The translations under genes were made by a program, and so were the position numbers. From positions 66,533 to 130,532 of the forward strand of contig QZCP01000066.1 in NCBI GenBank assembly GCA_003956705.1: DNA of 64,000 bases. Direction: 5' to 3'. Of the stretch, positions 42,201 to 51,829 are shown piece by piece. Each line of letters opens with the position of its first letter. Position 1 is the stretch's first letter. The notes beneath the pieces are model-generated. The model saw only the letters and a list, made by a program, of their open reading frames with translations. It had not been told where the DNA came from and did not search any database. This DNA is from Brevipalpus yothersi. Its lineage: Eukaryota > Arthropoda > Arachnida > Trombidiformes > Tenuipalpidae.

Positions 42201-44959
42201 TTGCCTTATGAACATTTCAAAATGGAAAGCATCCAAAATATGTACCATAACAAAAATTAGCTTCTCTATTGTGGATGTGATCAGTGCTACAATCGAAACA
42301 ATTCATTTGACAATTCATTCCACACTATAGAGTTGAGATGATCGATGAGAAGGACGATGATCTCGAGCAAAGACAAGGACCTCCAGGACCTCCAGGGACT
42401 CCAAATAATCCAATCACTGATCCAACGTACGTGGTTAAAGTCGACAGCAAAGATAAGAATAAAAAAGGAGTCTATTCTGATGTCAATTTGTTGGGCATAC
42501 AGATGGGCACCGTAACACTTGCCGGTACTAACACTTTACAGGACATGTCCAGAATTAAAGCAAAAAATAGTGATGTTGAAATAAAGCGAGTGGATATCAC
42601 AACCACAGTTGCTCCGGCTGCTATTGCGAACTTTGCGATCGGCCAGGCTGCCCAGGTTTTACCGGGTAGAAGTGATCAAAAAGCTCCGAATTTCGATTCT
42701 TACAATAGAAAGTTGACTGGTACACTATATTCTCTTCGAAAATGTCAAGATTTGGATCTAAATGGAGATATGAAATCATCTGATCCCGAAAGCTGGTGGA
42801 GAGGAATGGAAAATATTCGGCTATCATTAAGAAGAGAACTTTGATTCGATGTGTGGTTGAATCATTTGAAATCTTGTGATGTAACTAGAAATTACTGTAC
42901 CTAAGAACCTAATGATTGTCCAGTGAGTAAAGAATCTTGACAATGTGAAATGATTGGGGAAATTTCTTTTGATTCGTTTCGATTGAACTTCATCATCATA
43001 AATCGCACTCATCCAATAAGAATAACTGTGTCTGTGTGTGTTGAGACATGTTTATCGATAGAGAGGGAAGAGAGAGACAAGTTCAATAATATGTTAAGCT
43101 TTTTCAGAAAGACTTGTGATTAAAGTGTTGTTTATTTATGATATGTTCGATAAGTAACTCGATCTTGCTTAAGTCACTGATGATGTGCAAGATGAGAGAG
43201 AATAAATGAGGAGGAATTTTGTCGACAAAATGCAACTCAAGTCACACACATAAAATCGATGTGGAAATCATCAATAATTTATAGTCCTAAGTAGCTTGAT
43301 GCCAAAGTAATCCCCTTTTTACAAGCAAGCAAGCAAGAGAAAGAGAAAGAAGTTACACGATATTTGCCTTTTACCACAGCCACAAGAGAACTTGAGGAAT
43401 CAACCATGCAAGTGGCTTGGAAAAATATTTTCTCCACCATCGAGTAGCTTCCGAATCTATATCAATGTTCTGACTGGCTGATAATACATTAACATTATCA
43501 TCAGGTATTCTCTCTCTCTCCCTTCCTGGTACCCATAAAATTTTGCGATCGAAATTCGCAACCTCAACAAGTACACACATACATACACAAACATGTTATA
43601 TTCCTGAATACTAGGTCGAATGTTACTCTAATTTTTGACGCTACAGCGGAAGAAATGAACATACAAAATGAATATTATATATATCCATGTATATCGGAGA
43701 AATTTCGTGAATAACTTTCTGGGAACGAAAAGATATTAATAGAAACAATACCCACAGGTAACTCACTATTCAGGTAGCCCAGTGACATTGTTTTTTATTT
43801 TTTCTCTTCCAGAAACTAGGAACAAAAAGATTGGCATTTACTTTCTCCACCTTATATCATGCGAAATTTTCATCTGTACCTTTTTCCTTCCAACAAAAAG
43901 GAATGTAGCATGATTCATATTACTCACACACACATACTTATGACCATCCATTTTAGACGTTATTCACTCACTCTTATTTTTACCTCCTTAATCAAAATTT
44001 TATCACCAAGAAGAGAGAGGGAGAGAATATAAGTTCAACAGTTGCATTTGTTCCAAGGTAAAGTGGTTTTTTGGTTCAAAGTGTAATCGAAAAGTGAGAC
44101 TCTAAGTGATACATGAGAAGATGAAAAATTTATGAGAAAGAAGAGTTTTCTGAACGATGAATGTTAACACTTCAAAGTGAAATACTTCCATCCGATTGAA
44201 GACCAAATTTTATGATGAGAAACTTATTTTCTTTTATTATATTATTATATTTTACTCGAACATAAAAAGGCAGAATCTATTTATTCTTTCATTCTTGTCG
44301 AGAGCCACAATATTTATTTCCCCCCATATCACATCGTCTTTTATTAATATCACTTTCATTATCAGGTGAAAAAAAAATTCACCATAAATTATGTTTCATT
44401 GGTGTAGCAAAAAAAATATTGCTTACAGAACACACTCAAAAATGATCCTTTTTTCACTCTCCATCTGTAGCTGTTCTTGTTGATACTTTGATCAGTACAA
44501 GGAGATTACAAATTCAATTGTGATGCTTGCATTATCCACTCCATATTTTACAATTCAATTAGATGATGTGTCTCATGATGAGACTAATTTTTTTATCCTC
44601 ATAACACATGCACACATGCATACATCAGAGTGAGTGAGTGAGAGATGCTGATTCATATTCCTCCTCAATTGGCTCCACATAAACTGTGCCAGTTTGGTAA
44701 TGTTCGCCCAGCGACTAATATGATCACCATGTCCAAAGTTCAGAAAAAAAATCACTCTGACTCAACTGATTAAAGGGTTGTTGAGAAAATTAAAATTAAA
44801 ACAAGAAGAAAGTGAAAAATGTTGCTCACCATCATGATCATAATGGCTCCAAACTTCCATAAATTGGGCGGAAGTGAGATTCTTTAATTCCTTGGTTTTA
44901 GTATCTCGAAATTGGCTCATGAAATTCCGCGTTTTAGCAGGTACTGTTGAATTGGACAT
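25659..44959 (-). CDS. Cbp53E: Calbindin-53E homologue, six EF-hand calcium buffer
   Basis: Cytosolic calcium-binding protein of the calbindin/calretinin family, in arthropods mainly neuronal. Nine exons on the minus strand: 44959-44830, 37954-37869, 37256-37167, 35889-35803, 29938-29882, 29088-28952, 27398-27299, 26878-26807 and 25796-25659. All junctions are GT-AG and phases match (1,0,0,0,0,2,0,0), giving 298 residues; fly Cbp53E is about 310. Six complete 12-residue EF loops begin at about residues 41, 91, 137, 182, 228 and 272, each with Asp at position 1, Gly at 6 and Glu at 12, so all look able to bind calcium. Family blocks include LPLEESFLLLFRFDNPLESS and LLPVKENF. Exon borders fall next to or within EF loops. 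The introns total over 18 kb, far longer than in neighbouring genes, and contain repeats, an assembly gap and a nested gene on the opposite strand. The start at 44959 gives MSNSTVPAKTRNFMSQF, similar to the fly N-terminus. Confidence 0.96.
26508..26542. repeat. (GA)n tract in the last calbindin intron
   Basis: GA tract between the last two calbindin exons. Confidence 0.95.
29939..35802. other. Calbindin intron 4 (5.9 kb)
   Basis: Intron between the exons at 35889-35803 and 29938-29882. It contains CA/TG runs, ATC-rich sequence and a CT tract that surrounds the assembly gap. No nested coding region is supported. Confidence 0.7.
32757..33412. repeat. CT tract interrupted by an assembly gap, then a TG run
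   Basis: CT repeat from about 32757 to 32804, unknown bases 32805-33295 (491 n), then CT again from 33296 to about 33377, continuing into a (TG)n run with one interruption up to 33412. The true repeat length is unknown. Confidence 0.95.
37334..37399. repeat. (GAA)22 trinucleotide repeat in a calbindin intron
   Basis: Uninterrupted GAA repeat about 80 bases upstream, in the calbindin direction, of the acceptor site of the exon at 37256-37167. It reads TTC on the calbindin strand and so extends the polypyrimidine side of that intron. Confidence 0.97.
38846..38884. repeat. (AC)19 microsatellite in calbindin intron 1
   Basis: Uninterrupted AC tract. Confidence 0.97.
39176..39223. repeat. (CT)24 microsatellite in calbindin intron 1
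   Basis: Uninterrupted CT tract. Confidence 0.97.
41736..42844 (+). CDS. Secreted protein with a short collagen-like motif, nested in calbindin intron 1
   Basis: Three exons on the strand opposite to calbindin: 41736-41808, 41874-42099 and 42331-42844, phases 1 and 2, giving 270 residues. Exon 1 encodes a signal peptide (MFPMNSSSIRF, then a hydrophobic run NIFLIALFWFQSI). The first intron is only 65 nt. The second begins with GC (AG|GCAAGT), the consensus of the minor GC-AG intron class; this is the donor that keeps the frame, because reading on meets a stop and no good GT donor in phase 2 is present. The mature protein begins DCEIVLSPEDVKSICN, has a central acidic stretch followed by RQGPPGPPGTP (a few Gly-Pro-Pro units at residues 116-124), and a C-terminal half of unknown fold ending RRSL-like basic residues (LSLRREL). 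No family is recognised. It is probably extracellular. Direct evidence for expression is lacking. Confidence 0.75.
42845..44829. other. Remainder of calbindin intron 1
   Basis: Holds the presumed 3' UTR of the nested gene (AATAAA at 43201-43206) and AT-rich intron sequence. No other gene is supported. Confidence 0.55.
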
Positions 44960-45545
44960 GATTCACAGAATTATCAATTGCGAACAATAATACTAGTAAT
45001 TATGGTGATAATAATTTGAGATAAACGTGAGAATACAGATAAAGACAGTAAGTGAGAGAGAGAAATAGCGAAAGAGATAAGTTGCGTTTTCTTTTCGAAT
45101 ATGAGAAAATATAGCACAAGCACAAGCAAGAATCGAAACAGTTGATTGTGTGTGGACGAACGACACAAAGAGTACAAAGAGCAAAAGAGAATTCAACAGA
45201 GAGAAGAAGAATAGAGGAGAAGAATCTCACAAGTTCGAATCTATCTCAATAATGATACTTACTCCTCTCTCTTTCTCTATTTTTCTCTCTTTCTCTCTTC
45301 CCTCACTTTTATGCTCCTTCCAATTTGAGTATACCCAGGAATACAGTATCTGCGCAAAAATGTTTCGCCATATAGAACTTTTAGGCCAACAACGAAACTA
45401 AGGTGATATATACAGCAGAATATCGTACATAGTTGAGAGGGATGAGAGACGGAAAGAGAGAGAGAGAGAGCTCGAGAGCAATAAGAAAATCGATACAGAT
45501 CCATCCATCCAAAATAGTTGATGGTGTTGGCTAAATTAATCAAGT
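44960..45545. other. Upstream region of calbindin
   Basis: Spacer between the calbindin start codon and the 3' end of the acidic protein gene; both genes run on the minus strand. It contains GA-rich and CT-rich patches (for example 45455-45471). No recognisable core promoter element was seen. Confidence 0.5.
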
Positions 45546-46223
45546 TTAACTTGTATCCTGTCGATGTTTGGATTGAATTTTTGTAACCAATACAAATCGT
45601 CTATCTTCGAATAAATTTTTCGCCTTTCTTGTATCACCTTTACGGCACTTGGGTGTTCTCTTTGGCATTCGTACACAATCCGATTGGAGCCATTTAGACA
45701 GTGGATCATTTGACGGTTCAATCGATTTGCCGCCATGACTGGTACCACTGTTTGACAATAAACCACGAGATGATGTACCATGATGATGATGATTGATCGG
45801 ACCACCGGTATCGTCTCCCAATACTGGTGATTTTGATATAGGATCTAAGTTTTCCAAATTATCAACAATAAGTGATATGATTGGCATCGATGGCTGCTGT
45901 ACACATGCCGGCGTTTGTGTACCACATACATTGTCCACATTTTCGGTGATCACGCTATCCCCCACTCCATCCAACTCCTCATCGTCATCACTAAAATCGG
46001 GAAAAAAATTTTTCTCATCACCTTTACCATCATCAACATAACCATCTTCGCCATCATCATCATCATCATCGGTACATATTAACGGTGAAAGTGGTCTGGG
46101 TAATGGTGATAGACACGGTAAAACAAAAGTGACACCACTCGAGTCATCATCCACCGATGACAATGGACTAATAGGATCAGGGAAATCCCTGAATTCATTG
46201 AAAATATAATCAATTAATTCCAT
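45546..46223 (-). CDS. Unrecognised acidic, low-complexity protein with a basic C-terminus
   Basis: Single open frame of 225 residues beginning MELIDYIFNEFRDFPDPIS and ending KIQSKHRQDTS. The first half is rich in Asp, Ser and Pro, with an uninterrupted DDDDDD run near residue 52 and an acidic patch DFSDDDEEL. The middle has a short His run (about residues 143-146). The last 50 residues switch to a strongly basic, less repetitive segment (MPKRTPKCRKGDTRKAKNLF, then EDRRFVLVTKI) that looks like a conserved motif or a nuclear localisation signal. No family is recognised; nuclear location is only a guess from the basic segment. Coding status is supported by length, codon-like composition and the divergent position next to the CCCH gene, about 600 bp apart. 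Extra exons cannot be excluded. Confidence 0.65.
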   Translation of the reverse strand: MELIDYIFNEFRDFPDPISPLSSVDDDSSGVTFVLPCLSPLPRPLSPLICTDDDDDDGEDGYVDDGKGDEKNFFPDFSDDDEELDGVGDSVITENVDNVCGTQTPACVQQPSMPIISLIVDNLENLDPISKSPVLGDDTGGPINHHHHGTSSRGLLSNSGTSHGGKSIEPSNDPLSKWLQSDCVRMPKRTPKCRKGDTRKAKNLFEDRRFVLVTKIQSKHRQDTS

Positions 46224-46820
46224 AAACTACATACGCAAAATAATAATACCGAATGCATTTAACCTAAACTAAACTAATATTAAGCCCAAAAACATGCCGC
46301 AAAAAAGTAACATGTTTTAATTTTCAATGTTTAAAATAATATTAGTTGTAAAAATTGTTCAACAGATGGCTCTGAAAACAGCAAAATTTTAACAGCGATC
46401 ATAGTAGCGCCGTCTAGTGCTTACTATAAAACTTTTTTCTTCTCATAGAAAGAGAAAAGATTTTTTGCAATTGAAATCAGAAAATTTTTTTTCCACCATC
46501 AACAACATTCAACTCTGAAAAATCTAATTTGATTGATAAATGAATGAATTTAAATGAATTTCTGCTGAATATGATGATGAACACCACCAACAACAACGAC
46601 TCCAGTCTATCAAAATCATAAAAATATATATATATATGTATATGTATATGTACATACCCACCATCATACATACATACATACATATATACAAACTGCTGTA
46701 GCAAAGCTTTTAGGTCTTTCTTTTTTTCTCTGTCTCTTTCTTTTTTCTCTCTTCCTCTGTCTCTCTCTGTCTTTCTTTCTCTTTCTCTCTCTCTTGAATT
46801 CATTTTGCCACCCCAAAACA
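46224..46820. promoter_or_regulatory. Divergent promoter region between the acidic-protein and CCCH genes
   Basis: Start codons at 46223 (minus) and 46821 (plus) leave a 597-bp shared upstream region. It contains a TATAAAA at 46425-46431 oriented toward the CCCH gene, two CTCF-like motifs, an AT dinucleotide patch with TACA repeats near 46622-46690, and a long pyrimidine tract directly before the CCCH start codon. Confidence 0.55.
46360..46420. promoter_or_regulatory. Pair of convergent CTCF-like motifs
   Basis: CAACAGATGGCTCT at 46360-46373 on the plus strand and GCACTAGACGGCGCT read on the minus strand at 46420-46406. Each resembles the CTCF core (CCASYAGRKGGCGC) with two or so mismatches. 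They face each other 32 bp apart inside the divergent promoter. Binding by CTCF is an inference; the motifs could instead be a promoter element of this lineage. Confidence 0.35.
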
Positions 46821-49800
46821 ATGATGCCTACTGCTAATGATGATGATGATGATCAACCTCAATCAATGGGGTTAGATAGTCCAGGAACGTTAATTACTAC
46901 TACCAATGATACCACTACCACTACTACTACTACTACCACTACCACTACCATTGCTACTACTGCTTCGGATGATGATGCTGAAGAAGGTGAAATAATAGAT
47001 GATGATGATGATGATGATTTACCAATAACATCATCATCAACGGTCAAGTGTGATCAAACGGGTGATCAGGCTACACACGATAGCCATAACAAATCACAAT
47101 CAGCCAGTAACACTACTACTGGTGGATCTAGTGGTGGAAGCATAATCAATAGTTCATCATCATCCAGTAAGGTAAACACATCATTAGGCCCAAGTGTGAC
47201 CAGTGGATCTACCGGAGGAATAACATCATCAAAATCAAGTGCATCATCTTCATCATTTCATAGTAAAAGTGCCTCATCAAGAAGTAGTGAGAGGTCTCGA
47301 GATCATGATCATGATTCCAATAGTCGTCGTAATAGACGAGATGCGGATCGATCATCAATATCTCCCAGACGCCGTAATAGTGGCGATCGTAAGGGACGAA
47401 ATTCTCAAGAAAAAGAATCAGATTCAAAATCAAATCGCAAACGGCGAAGAGGCGATAGAAGTGATGATACGGAAAGAGAGACTAAAAATGATGATGGCAA
47501 GTCATCCACCAAAGAAGGTAGCGTAAGCGCCGATGAGAATGGCTTAAGACCCACAAAACATCGTAAACAGCAGCAGCAACAACAGCAACAGCAACAACAA
47601 TCACAGCACACTTCACGAATGGATAGTAATCATATCGGTGGCGGTGGCGATTCACGAAATAGTCCTTACTATAATTCTGGTTCATCTGACAGTGGAGATG
47701 ATAGTGATGGTTCGGATGATGGTGACGAGGATGATTTGGATTTGAATGAAGAGATGTGGATGAATATGTTGAAACACATGCAGGAGATGATGAAGATGGC
47801 CAAAGAGAAGGGTAACAAGAAGAAGAAAGAAAAAATGGAATTAATGATGAAAAAGATGATGGAAAGTCAAGCCGATTTAAATTCTCGTGAAATGAGAGAA
47901 ATGCTACTCAAAAATCGACGCCTTTTCCGGTCACCATCATTTCGAGATCGTGAACTTCGGGATCGTGATCGATCATTTCCAATACGATTTCGAGATGCAC
48001 GGAGAGGCAGAGGTCGACCAATGGATCGACGGAGACTTGCCCGTGAACGACGGATGGCCGAAAGAGATAGATTCCGAATTGATCGTGACAAAGATCGAGA
48101 CGCAGGTATACGTGAAAGATTATCCAAAACTGCATGTAAATTCTACTTAGAGGGCAAATGCCACAAAGGACATGATTGCCCTTTCTCTCATGAGACACCG
48201 ATGATGAACAAAAAGAAAGACATTTGTAAATTTTATCTCCAAGGCTTCTGTGGAAAAGGTGACAGTTGTTTATTCATGCATGGTGAATTTCCATGCAAAT
48301 TTTATCATACTGGTGCCGAGTGTTATTCTGGTGCCAATTGTCGCTTCAGTCATCAGCCGTTAACAGATGAAACAAGACAATTACTCAAAAATTATCTAGA
48401 CTCTGGTGAATTACCGGATGAGATTAATCAGACTGATAAAGACAAAAGTGGACCTCGTAAGCCACCCATTTTGGGTGATCCAACCGAGGAAATGCGGACA
48501 TCATACTCTACATGGCTGTGGCAAAAGGAGATGAAAGAGCTAGAGTTGGCCTACAAAGGTACCAAGAGGAATTTATTTTGTGTTGATGAACAATTTGTGA
48601 TCAAAGAGAAACCTGAGCCGAAGCCAGGAGAATTGGAGTCATCTCAAGCCTCCTCTTCTTCTAAAACCAAAGTCATGTCCTTCTACATGGACACAATGGG
48701 TGATACGAGTATGGCTCCTGTTGACAACAGTGGGCCACCGATAAGTGAAGATGATCGACTAATTGAGATGAGTTTCCATGATGAAGATCTCAGGTTAGCT
48801 CCATCATCTGGACCTCCAGCAATTGGTGCTGTTTTCGGTTTGCCAACACCAGAGACAACCGATGATATGTCCTCCAGTAAGCCAGAAATGGGACCCAAAG
48901 GATTCCATGCTCTTCCTGTACAATCAGTTGGTGGAGATGTGCATCTGAATCCACAAAATCCAGCTATCGATGTCACCTCATATCCATTCTCCGGGCCTGG
49001 TCCAGGAATGGAACATCATCCAAATCAACCTCCCAATAATAATAATCTTCCTACTTCCTCTGCAACAATAGTCGATCCCCGATTGAAAGCGTCAAGTGAT
49101 AATTTAAAAGCCAAACATATGACCGATGTTAAACCAAATGATCATTCAGTTCCCCTGATACCAACTCAACTCAATCAGAATCCTCTGGCTTCTCATCCTT
49201 CCCACTCATCTCTGATCAATAATAATAATAATACTAGTGTAAATAATAGCGCATCGGCACCTTTTACTTCTACTTCTTCTTCCACGATAAGTCCGGCATC
49301 AGGCGCCTTATCAGCCGCTGCAATATCTAGTGGTCAAAATAATCCAGCACTCCCAAGTAGCCATTCATTGTCTCAAGCAATCACTGATCAACAAAAACAG
49401 CAGCAACATAATCCAGGAGCTTCATCTGATAGTCTATCCTCTGCCACAAATCAATTTTTCCAACAAATGTCCCATCTGCTGAAAAAACCACCGCTCAACG
49501 AGAGCTCCGAGTCTGGCTCTGAACTCTACATAAATGAATTCGGCAATGAAAATGACAAAGTAACAGCTTCCATACCACCGACCACCTCAGGAACAATCAA
49601 GAAGAAAGATGAGAATAACAGTGATGACTCTGATGATGATACTGAATATGAACCCTTGAAGGCTGCTCTCAAGAATCTTGGCCAATCATCTTCCATGGAT
49701 TCGACCAATACTAACAATAGCAATGCTAATAAAAAGCCGGGAAAGCCTAAGATAGACATAGCGAAAATGTTGAATGTCATACGACAAACATCCAGTCAGA

Positions 49801-50216
49801 TAAATCCTGTTGATTCTAGTTCCTCATCATCTGCCTTAAATCCTTCTTCAACAAGTACAGCTACTGGTTCACTACAACATGCCAACTTTTGGCAAAACAT
49901 TCTCGGCGGAACATCTCTCATCTCATCTCCATCGCAGAGTGGCATCAATTTAGGTGATTCTTTGAGTTCATTAAAAAGACGAGGCTCCGATTCGTCTGGT
50001 GAATTTAAGGATGCTCGTGGCATCAAGCGTGAACCTGATACCGGAGGCCAAGCGGCTGCAAGCTATGGTGAATACAAACTTTTTCCAATGGATGCTCATC
50101 GAATCGACTACTCATCGTATGAGTATTTGTACAGGAACGATATGAAACTTCGTAGTGATCCGAGGTTACAGAATTATTTCCGTGAAAAATATCCTTTAAA
50201 CAGTTCATCATTGTGA
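46821..50216 (+). CDS. su(s): CCCH zinc-finger protein, ZC3H4 / suppressor of sable type
   Basis: Nuclear RNA-binding protein. The family (ZC3H4 in vertebrates, su(s) in flies) works with WDR82 in the Restrictor pathway to stop unproductive RNA polymerase II transcription. One uninterrupted exon of 1131 residues; the start ATG at 46821 is the first in frame, the frame before it having only a TTG. Three CCCH fingers lie in tandem at about residues 439-457 (C-x7-C-x5-C-x3-H), 469-487 (same spacing) and 492-511 (C-x8-C-x5-C-x3-H), followed by the family signature PLTDETRQLLKNYLDSGELP. Before them are acidic runs, a Ser-rich segment, RS/RD-type basic stretches, a glutamine run near residue 250 and a Met/Lys-rich helix (about 310-360). 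The tail is Ser/Asn-rich and carries DPRL motifs (VDPRLKA, SDPRLQN), also seen in vertebrate ZC3H4/ZC3H6. Absence of introns in so long a frame is notable beside multi-exon neighbours. Confidence 0.93.
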   Translation: MMPTANDDDDDQPQSMGLDSPGTLITTTNDTTTTTTTTTTTTTIATTASDDDAEEGEIIDDDDDDDLPITSSSTVKCDQTGDQATHDSHNKSQSASNTTTGGSSGGSIINSSSSSSKVNTSLGPSVTSGSTGGITSSKSSASSSSFHSKSASSRSSERSRDHDHDSNSRRNRRDADRSSISPRRRNSGDRKGRNSQEKESDSKSNRKRRRGDRSDDTERETKNDDGKSSTKEGSVSADENGLRPTKHRKQQQQQQQQQQQSQHTSRMDSNHIGGGGDSRNSPYYNSGSSDSGDDSDGSDDGDEDDLDLNEEMWMNMLKHMQEMMKMAKEKGNKKKKEKMELMMKKMMESQADLNSREMREMLLKNRRLFRSPSFRDRELRDRDRSFPIRFRDARRGRGRPMDRRRLARERRMAERDRFRIDRDKDRDAGIRERLSKTACKFYLEGKCHKGHDCPFSHETPMMNKKKDICKFYLQGFCGKGDSCLFMHGEFPCKFYHTGAECYSGANCRFSHQPLTDETRQLLKNYLDSGELPDEINQTDKDKSGPRKPPILGDPTEEMRTSYSTWLWQKEMKELELAYKGTKRNLFCVDEQFVIKEKPEPKPGELESSQASSSSKTKVMSFYMDTMGDTSMAPVDNSGPPISEDDRLIEMSFHDEDLRLAPSSGPPAIGAVFGLPTPETTDDMSSSKPEMGPKGFHALPVQSVGGDVHLNPQNPAIDVTSYPFSGPGPGMEHHPNQPPNNNNLPTSSATIVDPRLKASSDNLKAKHMTDVKPNDHSVPLIPTQLNQNPLASHPSHSSLINNNNNTSVNNSASAPFTSTSSSTISPASGALSAAAISSGQNNPALPSSHSLSQAITDQQKQQQHNPGASSDSLSSATNQFFQQMSHLLKKPPLNESSESGSELYINEFGNENDKVTASIPPTTSGTIKKKDENNSDDSDDDTEYEPLKAALKNLGQSSSMDSTNTNNSNANKKPGKPKIDIAKMLNVIRQTSSQINPVDSSSSSSALNPSSTSTATGSLQHANFWQNILGGTSLISSPSQSGINLGDSLSSLKRRGSDSSGEFKDARGIKREPDTGGQAAASYGEYKLFPMDAHRIDYSSYEYLYRNDMKLRSDPRLQNYFREKYPLNSSSL

Positions 50217-51829
50217 TAATGTATTTCGAAAAAAGAGAAACTTTTTCGTTCCTCGACATCTTCTTTTCTTCTTGATTACCTAATTTATTGTTCTCACCTC
50301 TGATTCGGATTCTTCCTCTTCCTCCTCCTTCTCCTCCTCCTCTTTCTTCCATACCCACTTCCACTTTCTCCTTTTTTTCGCCACAACCAAACTTTTATTA
50401 ACCCATACCAGTGCGGATCAAATCTGTGAATATGGTTATTATTAGTGGTGACAAAATATTTGATTCTGTTTTTTCAGATCACTTTCCACCGATGAAATCG
50501 TTCTTGTGTTTTCTTGATCCATCGGAAAAGTCATAAATCTATGCGTCCTTCGAATTCTTCTTTAATCTTTCATTTTCTCTCCTCTTTTCTCCCTCTCTAT
50601 CTTCACTGCATGATTTATTTGAAATTATCATTATTATGATTACTAATTGGTATTTGACCTCTGGAATAAATGATAGTAAAATCAAATCTATATCTCTTCC
50701 ATAGTAAATTAATTAATCTTTTTAATCAAAATAACAGTAGCTCATATTTATATTATACAACAACAAACACACCTCTAGTTCCTTTTTCGAATGTTTTTTT
50801 TCTCCTCTCTCCCGAAAAAAAAGAATTGTTTGCATTTATTATTTCACACAATTTTGTTATACTTTCATGGTGTAAAATGAGATTTAATAGTCAATTTGAT
50901 GGCATACAAAAAGGGTCAATTTTATGAATCATTAACTGATACAAAAAAAAATTCGAATTAACTTTGTAACGATAAAAAGAAATGAATTGAAAAGAAACAA
51001 TTTTTCCCATCAACATGTTCAAATGTATCTCTTTTTTATCTTCTCTCTCTCATTTCAAGGTAACTCAAATTGAATTGAATTGAACAAACGCACACACAAA
51101 CAACAAAAGATGATGATTCAGTTGATCATGGTCATAATTTTATCGATGAAATCATGATAACAGAAGAATGCAATTCCTCTGTGATTTCGAAAATCAGACA
51201 CTTCCTTCCCAGAATTTTCACACACACAGGCACACATTCTTTCAAACTCTCTGTTTCTATTTCCGCTCTCTTACACACAAGTTGTTCATAACTTTTTTTT
51301 GTAGCTAATTTTGGTTCCTTCCTAATTGGGATCACACACACACACACACACCCAACACACTTACCCACATTCATCAGTGGGAAAATTCATTCTATCTGAA
51401 TGTATTGAAATAAAAATGTGTGCCTATTTTTTTCCTAGAATTGATCATCAACATTACATCAGACAAGATCAGGAAAACTTTCCTTCTTTCCTTCCTTTCT
51501 CTTTCTCTTATGTCCATCATTATTTTATTAGATACGCTTCTCAAGCACTTCCACTAACTTGTTAAGATTGCTAGTTAGTTGGTTAGTTAGTCAAACAATA
51601 AAGCAATTTGATCTTTGTCAATGAGATAAGTGAAAGAGAGAGAGAGAGAGAAAGAGAAACTGTAGGAGGAAGTGAAGGACATTATCATCATGTGTTAGGG
51701 TTAATGTTACTCAGTTTTTTTTTTCGTTTGATGTTTTTGTTATTGATGATGATGGTATTGTTGTTATATGTAACATAATCTGTTCCCAATAAAAAGCAAG
51801 AAAACAAAATATTGTGAATGTGTTGAAAG
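50217..51829. other. 3' flank of the CCCH gene and spacer
   Basis: Probably the CCCH gene 3' UTR, with AATAAA at 50665-50670, then an AT-rich spacer with CA runs (51333-51350) and a GA patch near 51636. A further AATAAA lies at 51788-51793, just before the next start codon. No other coding region is supported. Confidence 0.55.

Noticed and set aside
43371..43580. 69-residue minus-strand frame with a hydrophobic end inside calbindin intron 1
   Set aside because: No splice site links it to calbindin in phase, and the length is common by chance.
47867..48198. Minus-strand Arg/Ser-rich frames opposite the CCCH gene
   Set aside because: Shadows of the RD-rich coding sequence on the plus strand.
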